In this document: positions 59,992 to 64,000 of the stretch, piece by piece
Layout: each line of letters begins with the position of its first letter
How positions within the stretch are numbered: position 1 is the stretch's first letter
Origin: CAWJMF01 sp963843945
GTDB lineage: Bacteria > Vulcanimicrobiota > Vulcanimicrobiia > Vulcanimicrobiales > Vulcanimicrobiaceae
Direction: 5' to 3'
DNA length: 64,000 nt
NCBI GenBank assembly: GCA_963843945.1
Contig: CAWJMF010000005.1
Coordinates: 1-64,000, forward strand
Position numbers and translations under genes: made by a program
The notes under the pieces: model-generated
Told to the model about the DNA's origin: nothing
Seen by the model: the letters and a program-made list of their open reading frames with translations, nothing else
The model's database searches: none

Positions 59992-61163
59992 ACGATCAAG
60001 CGTCCGAGCAACAGCGGCGAGAGGCCGCGACCGGGCGCGGACGCGCCGCTGAGCGGAGCCAAGAGCGCGTCGCCGAGTTCCGGAAAGCGGCGCAAACGCG
60101 ACGCGGCGCGGCGCGCTAGGAAGGGTACGTCGATCAGCGCGTCCACGACCCGCGCTAGGCGCCGCCGCGCACGCAGATCCTCCGCACGCTCTCGGGCGTA
60201 GGCGCGCAGCAGCGCATCCGCGCGGGCCGGATCGGTCAACGCCGCGGCGAGCGTTTCGGCCGCCGCGGCGGCCCCGCGGAGGGCGAGGAAGACGCCCTGT
60301 CCGGTAAACGGGTTGAGGAATCCGGCGGCGTCGCCGACCAGCAACGCCCCGGGGCGCGCGGCCGTACGCACGCCGAAGGCGAGCGGTCCGAACGACACGC
60401 GCTCGCCGATCCGTTCGGCTTGCGCGAACGAACGATGGCCGCGTCCGAGTTCGAGGGCCTTGCCGCGAACGCCCTCGTCGATCGCTCGGGACCAGTTCGC
60501 GAGCTGTCCTTCCCGCACGACGACCATGACGTTGGCGCGCGACGCATCCAGCGGGTTGATCGCGAAATAGGCACCGCCGCCGACGTACATTTCGACGTGC
60601 TCGCCCAAATCGCCGAAACCGGCGTAGTGTCCGCCGATTGCAAAACGGCGCGCACCGCGCGACGCCTGCACCACGCCGAGCTTGCGGGCCACCAGCGAGC
60701 CGCTGCCGTCTGCTCCGGCAACGAAACGTGCGCGCAAGGTTTGCAGCTCGCCGGCCTCGTCGCGCGCGACGACGCCCGAGACGCGGCCGCGCTCGAAAAC
60801 GAGATCCTCGACCCGCGCCCGCACGAGCCGAGCGCCGGCTTCGCACGCCGCTTTCAAAATCATCGCGTCGAGTTCGGCGCGCGCGAGCGCGAGCGCGGGA
60901 ACCGGAAAGCGTAGTTCCAGGGGTGCCGCGGCCGGCGGAACGAGTCGCAGCCCGCGCAGCGGGCTGCCTTTGGCGCGCGCCGCGGCCCCAAGGCCGAGCG
61001 CGTCGAGCGCTGCAAGCGCGCCCGCGTTGAGATACTCGCCGCAAACCTTGCGGCGCGGAAATTTCGCGCGCTCGAGCAGCGTCACGGCGAAGCCGCGGCG
61101 AGCGAGCGCCAGCGCGGTCGCGCTGCCGGCCGGTCCCGCGCCGACGACGATCGCGTCAAGCAT
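59988..61163 (-). CDS. FAD-dependent oxidoreductase, geranylgeranyl-reductase-like
   Basis: A 391-aa flavoprotein: N-terminal dinucleotide motif VVGAGPAGSATALALARRGF, RRKVCGEYLNAGAL (CGE segment), VAGADGSGSLVARKLG and GDAAGFLNPFTGQGVFLAL. It belongs to the UbiH/geranylgeranyl reductase superfamily and may reduce or hydroxylate an isoprenoid, quinone or polyketide. The ATG at 61163 overlaps the methyltransferase stop by 8 nt. Confidence 0.9.
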   Translation of the reverse strand: MLDAIVVGAGPAGSATALALARRGFAVTLLERAKFPRRKVCGEYLNAGALAALDALGLGAAARAKGSPLRGLRLVPPAAAPLELRFPVPALALARAELDAMILKAACEAGARLVRARVEDLVFERGRVSGVVARDEAGELQTLRARFVAGADGSGSLVARKLGVVQASRGARRFAIGGHYAGFGDLGEHVEMYVGGGAYFAINPLDASRANVMVVVREGQLANWSRAIDEGVRGKALELGRGHRSFAQAERIGERVSFGPLAFGVRTAARPGALLVGDAAGFLNPFTGQGVFLALRGAAAAAETLAAALTDPARADALLRAYARERAEDLRARRRLARVVDALIDVPFLARRAASRLRRFPELGDALLAPLSGASAPGRGLSPLLLGRLIV

Positions 61164-61827
61164 CGCTGAGGACCAAGCGGAAGAGGCCATCGCGCCGCAC
61201 CCGCGGCGCGCGCCAGCCCGCGCGCCGCGCCAGCTGCAACGCTTCGCCGGGCGAGTAGGCGCGCAAGACCGATAAGGGTGCGTCGTGTTTGGTCAGACGA
61301 TTGCGCGCCAGAAACGTCGCGAACGCCCGGGTCGCGACGTACGCGAGGCGCGAGCGGCGCAGGTCGCAGACCAGCGGTGCGACCGCCGCGACGCGCCGCA
61401 GTTCGGCCAGCAGCTTCACCGCGGCCGGCGGATCGAAGTGGTGCAGCGCCAAGTTGCACATCGCGACGTCGAACTCGCCGTTGCCGAACGGAAGCGCTTC
61501 ACCTTCGGCTTGCACGAAGCGCAGGCCGGGCTCGCCGCGCGAACGCTCGCGCGCGATCTGCAAGATCGCAGCGCTGCGGTCGAGCGCCACGACTTCAAGC
61601 GCACGGCCGCGCCGCCGGCCCTCCGCTAAAAGCGCGCGCGGTATGTCGGCGCTTCCGCAACCGACGTCGAGGACGCGCTGCACGTCGCGCGCGAACACTT
61701 CGCGGACCATCGCGCGCGAACCGCCGAACCAGGCGTTGGCTCGTTCGATATCTGCGAAGTTACCGGCCAGCTCGTCGGCATCGACGGCCGGATCGTCCAT
61801 CAACTCGCGCGCGGTGTTGCGCTCCAT
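61156..61827 (-). CDS. Class I SAM-dependent methyltransferase
   Basis: A 223-aa enzyme with motif I VLDVGCGSADIPRALL near residue 52, the acidic residue of motif II in VVALDRS, and CNLALHHFDPPAAVKLL (UbiE-like). It starts the tight minus-strand series and probably methylates the product of the neighbouring enzymes. Confidence 0.9.
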   Translation of the reverse strand: MERNTARELMDDPAVDADELAGNFADIERANAWFGGSRAMVREVFARDVQRVLDVGCGSADIPRALLAEGRRRGRALEVVALDRSAAILQIARERSRGEPGLRFVQAEGEALPFGNGEFDVAMCNLALHHFDPPAAVKLLAELRRVAAVAPLVCDLRRSRLAYVATRAFATFLARNRLTKHDAPLSVLRAYSPGEALQLARRAGWRAPRVRRDGLFRLVLSDA

Positions 61828-61883
61828 CCCAGCGCCATTGGCGCTACGGGACGCTTCGACCCTTTGGGAAGGCTGCGCCCTCT

Positions 61884-62129
61884 TCAGACCTTCTTAAAGT
61901 ATTCGGCGTTGATGTCGATGTAGTTCTTCCACTTGTCGGGGACGTCGGAATCGGCGTAGATCGCTTCGACCGGGCAGGCCGAAACGCACGCGCCGCAATC
62001 GATGCACACCTCGGGGTCGATGAACAGCATCGTATCCTCTTCGCGACCGTGGATGCAGTCGACCGGGCACACGTCGACGCACGACTTGTCTTTGGTGCCG
62101 ATACACGGCTCGGTGATGATGTACGCCAT
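61884..62129 (-). CDS. fdxA: 7Fe ferredoxin
   Basis: An 81-aa ferredoxin. The first site (C9-x7-C17-x3-C21-P) fits a [3Fe-4S]/[4Fe-4S] cluster, and the second C42-x2-C45-x2-C48-x3-C52-P is a [4Fe-4S] motif. The closing DKWKNYIDINAEYFKKV is typical of FdxA. It may feed electrons to the flavoprotein of the gene run 57 nt downstream, or act generally. Confidence 0.93.
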   Translation of the reverse strand: MAYIITEPCIGTKDKSCVDVCPVDCIHGREEDTMLFIDPEVCIDCGACVSACPVEAIYADSDVPDKWKNYIDINAEYFKKV

Positions 62130-62264
62130 GATTGCTGCTGCTCGAACCCTTTCGCCGGTAGAAGCCCGTTCGTATTACCGCAAGCCACGGTAGGGTCCTT
62201 TCCCGGCCTGCGGTGCTTTGAAGCTGAAACCGGGCTTCCGGCGAAGAGGTAGAGAGGAGCAAGG

Positions 62265-64000
62265 ATGACACAACTCTGCGAAACCTGCGGGTCGCGCCCG
62301 GCGACCGTCCGCGACTTTACCATGAGGATGGGCAGCTGGGTCGAGGCCGACGTCTGCGAAGCGTGCGCTCGGAGGCGCCGCATGGCCCTCGTGCCCCTGC
62401 TCGGATCGGCGCTCGCCGCGGTCGCGCTGGCCGCCGGCACGACCTACGCTATCGACCGCTTGCAACGCCGCGAACGCGAACCGTCGGCCGACCCGCGCGA
62501 ATGGGCCAAGCGCCTGCGCGGCGGCACGCCGACGCTGGCTGCCTACTCGCGCGACTTGACCGCGGCCGCCCGCGCCGGCGAACTCGACCCGGTCGTGGGA
62601 CGCGCCGACGAAGTCGAGCGTGTCATCGCGATCCTCTCGCGCCGTAGCAAGAACAATCCGGTCCTGGTGGGCGAGCCGGGCGTCGGCAAGACCGCGATCG
62701 TCGAGGGCCTTGCGCAACGGATCGCACGCGGCGAAGTCCCGGCCGGGCTGCGCGACAAACGCATCTTATCGCTGGCGCTCGGACCGCTCGTTGCCGGCAC
62801 GAAGTATCGCGGTGAGTTCGAAAGTCGCGTGAAGCGCATCCTCGACGAGGTCGCGCGCGCCTCGCGCGAAGTCGTGCTGTTCATCGACGAGCTGCACACG
62901 CTGGTCGGAGCCGGCGCGGCCGAAGGTTCGCTCGACCTTTCCTCGATGATCAAACCGGAACTGGCGCGCGGCGACTTGCAGTGCATCGGGGCGACCACGT
63001 TCGATGAATACCGCAAGCACATCGAGTCCGATGCCGCCCTCGAGCGCCGCTTCCAGCCCGTCATGGTTTCCGAACCGACGATCGAACAGACCGCCGGCAT
63101 TCTGCGCGGCCTGCGCTCGCGCTACGCCGAGCACCACACCGTTACGATTTCCGATGCCGCCGTCGAAGCGGCCGCGACGCTTTCGGCACGTTACATCGTC
63201 GATCGCTTCTTGCCCGACAAAGCGATCGATCTGATGGACGAAGCCTCTGCCTCCGTGGCCATGCGGGGCGGACACCTCGTCGAGGCCGCCGACGTCGCGG
63301 CGATCGTTTCGAAGTGGACCGGCATTCCGCAAGGCGCGCTCACGGAAGAGCAGTCGCGCGGACTCCTCGCGCTCGAGCTGGCGCTCGAGAAGCGGATCGT
63401 CGGTCAGCCCGAAGCGATCGGCACCGTCGCTCAAGCGATCCGGCGCGGCCGGGCCGGCCTCAAGGACCCGCGCCGGCCGATGGGCGGCTTTCTCTTCGTC
63501 GGGCCGAGCGGCGTCGGCAAGACCGAATTGGCGCGCGCGCTGGCGGCGGAGCTGTTCGGGACCGAAGACGCGCTCGTGCGCATCGACTTGACCGAATACA
63601 CGGAAGCTCACACCGTCTCGCGCCTCCTGGGCGCACCGCCCGGCTACGCCGGTCACGACGAGCCCGGTCAGCTAACCGAGCCCGTGCGGCGCCGGCCGTA
63701 TTCCGTCGTGCTCTTCGACGAGTTCGAAAAGGCTCACGCCGACGTGGCGGCGGTCCTCTTACAGATCCTCGACGACGGGCGCGTCACCGACGCGAAAGGC
63801 CGCACCGTCGACTTCCGGCACGCGATCGTCATCCTGACGAGTAACGCCGACCCGGCCGAACTCGACATCTATTTGCGGCCCGAACTGCTCAATCGCATCG
63901 ACGAGATCGTACGCTTCAAGCCGCTCGGTCTCGTCGAAATCGAATCGATCGTCGACCTGCAAATGAGCGGCGTTGCCGAGCGGCTCGGTGCCCTGCGCGT
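62265..64000 (+). CDS. Membrane-anchored Clp/Hsp100 AAA+ ATPase with N-terminal zinc finger, partial
   Basis: At least 578 aa, open at the window end. Residues 1-35 contain a two-knuckle zinc finger (LCETCGSRPATV, VCEACARRRR). Residues about 42-62 form a transmembrane helix (VPLLGSALAAVALAAGTTYA). AAA1 follows, with GRADEVERVIAILSRR, Walker A GEPGVGKT and Walker B VVLFIDELHT. AAA2 has VGPSGVGKTELARAL and SVVLFDEFEKAH, then RPELLNRIDEIVRF. There is no Clp-N domain and no coiled-coil M-domain between AAA1 and AAA2. GAGAGGAG precedes the ATG. It probably unfolds membrane or membrane-proximal substrates. Confidence 0.88.
   Translation, partial: MTQLCETCGSRPATVRDFTMRMGSWVEADVCEACARRRRMALVPLLGSALAAVALAAGTTYAIDRLQRREREPSADPREWAKRLRGGTPTLAAYSRDLTAAARAGELDPVVGRADEVERVIAILSRRSKNNPVLVGEPGVGKTAIVEGLAQRIARGEVPAGLRDKRILSLALGPLVAGTKYRGEFESRVKRILDEVARASREVVLFIDELHTLVGAGAAEGSLDLSSMIKPELARGDLQCIGATTFDEYRKHIESDAALERRFQPVMVSEPTIEQTAGILRGLRSRYAEHHTVTISDAAVEAAATLSARYIVDRFLPDKAIDLMDEASASVAMRGGHLVEAADVAAIVSKWTGIPQGALTEEQSRGLLALELALEKRIVGQPEAIGTVAQAIRRGRAGLKDPRRPMGGFLFVGPSGVGKTELARALAAELFGTEDALVRIDLTEYTEAHTVSRLLGAPPGYAGHDEPGQLTEPVRRRPYSVVLFDEFEKAHADVAAVLLQILDDGRVTDAKGRTVDFRHAIVILTSNADPAELDIYLRPELLNRIDEIVRFKPLGLVEIESIVDLQMSGVAERLGALR

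Overview
The window is 64 kb of GC-rich, gene-dense bacterial chromosome. Very short intergenic spaces, many ATGA/GTGA start-stop overlaps, free use of GTG and TTG starts, and convergent genes that overlap at their ends are typical throughout. A copper-amine-oxidase-N 'stalk' protein, a 7Fe ferredoxin, a zinc-finger Clp ATPase and an actinobacterial-style sulfite-oxidase/DUF6510 cluster fit a deep-branching, Gram-negative-like lineage such as Candidatus Eremiobacterota/Vulcanimicrobiota. That assignment is inference; there is no rRNA or ribosomal protein gene to test it. I see no tRNA, rRNA, CRISPR array, transposase or phage gene.

Layout. 1-4.3 kb: end of a PQQ-propeller lipoprotein gene (frameshifted) and a two-subunit molybdenum hydroxylase. 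4.3-10.2 kb: small enzymes (SDR, GNAT, VOC), two tiny membrane proteins and a SEFIR-STAND-TPR protein. 10.2-15.7 kb: a frameshifted thioredoxin-like protein, a PEP-mutase-family protein, a sulfite-oxidase-like operon and DoxX. 15.8-20.8 kb: TetR/MFS efflux pair with two matching operators, then a TIR-STAND protein. 20.8-24.5 kb: metallo-hydrolase, TonB-like protein, CarF/TMEM189-type desaturase, secreted proteins. 24.6-26.8 kb: threonine catabolism (tdh-kbl). 26.9-33.9 kb: arsenic island with arsenite oxidase aioBA, a MobB-like protein, three ArsR regulators, ArsI and an aquaglyceroporin. 33.9-40.7 kb: complete phosphate system (pstSCA, two pstB, phoR, phoB) with Pho-box-like arrays. 40.7-43.2 kb: polyphosphate genes (split CHAD protein facing Ppx/GppA). 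43.4-51.3 kb: large unknown secreted protein, hydroxyacid-oxoacid transhydrogenase, IclR regulator, UbiA prenyltransferase, NifU, SDR and stalk protein. 51.2-62.1 kb: a minus-strand run of nine tightly packed genes (methyltransferase, flavoprotein reductase, SRPBCC, ketosynthase, ABC ATPase, FtsX permease, AttH-like lipocalin, PheC-like binding protein, M3 peptidase) preceded by a ferredoxin. 62.2-64 kb: the start of an unusual membrane-anchored Clp ATPase.

How it works together. Arsenite oxidation makes arsenate, a phosphate analogue, so aio/ars genes next to a high-affinity Pst system and polyphosphate genes form a coherent arsenic-phosphate region. The 51-62 kb run looks like a pathway for a lipid- or polyketide-like product coupled to a Lol/Mac-type exporter with a periplasmic lipocalin. 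The most unusual DNA feature is a 151-bp nested palindrome (54835-54985), inserted in frame near the N-terminus of the lipocalin gene.
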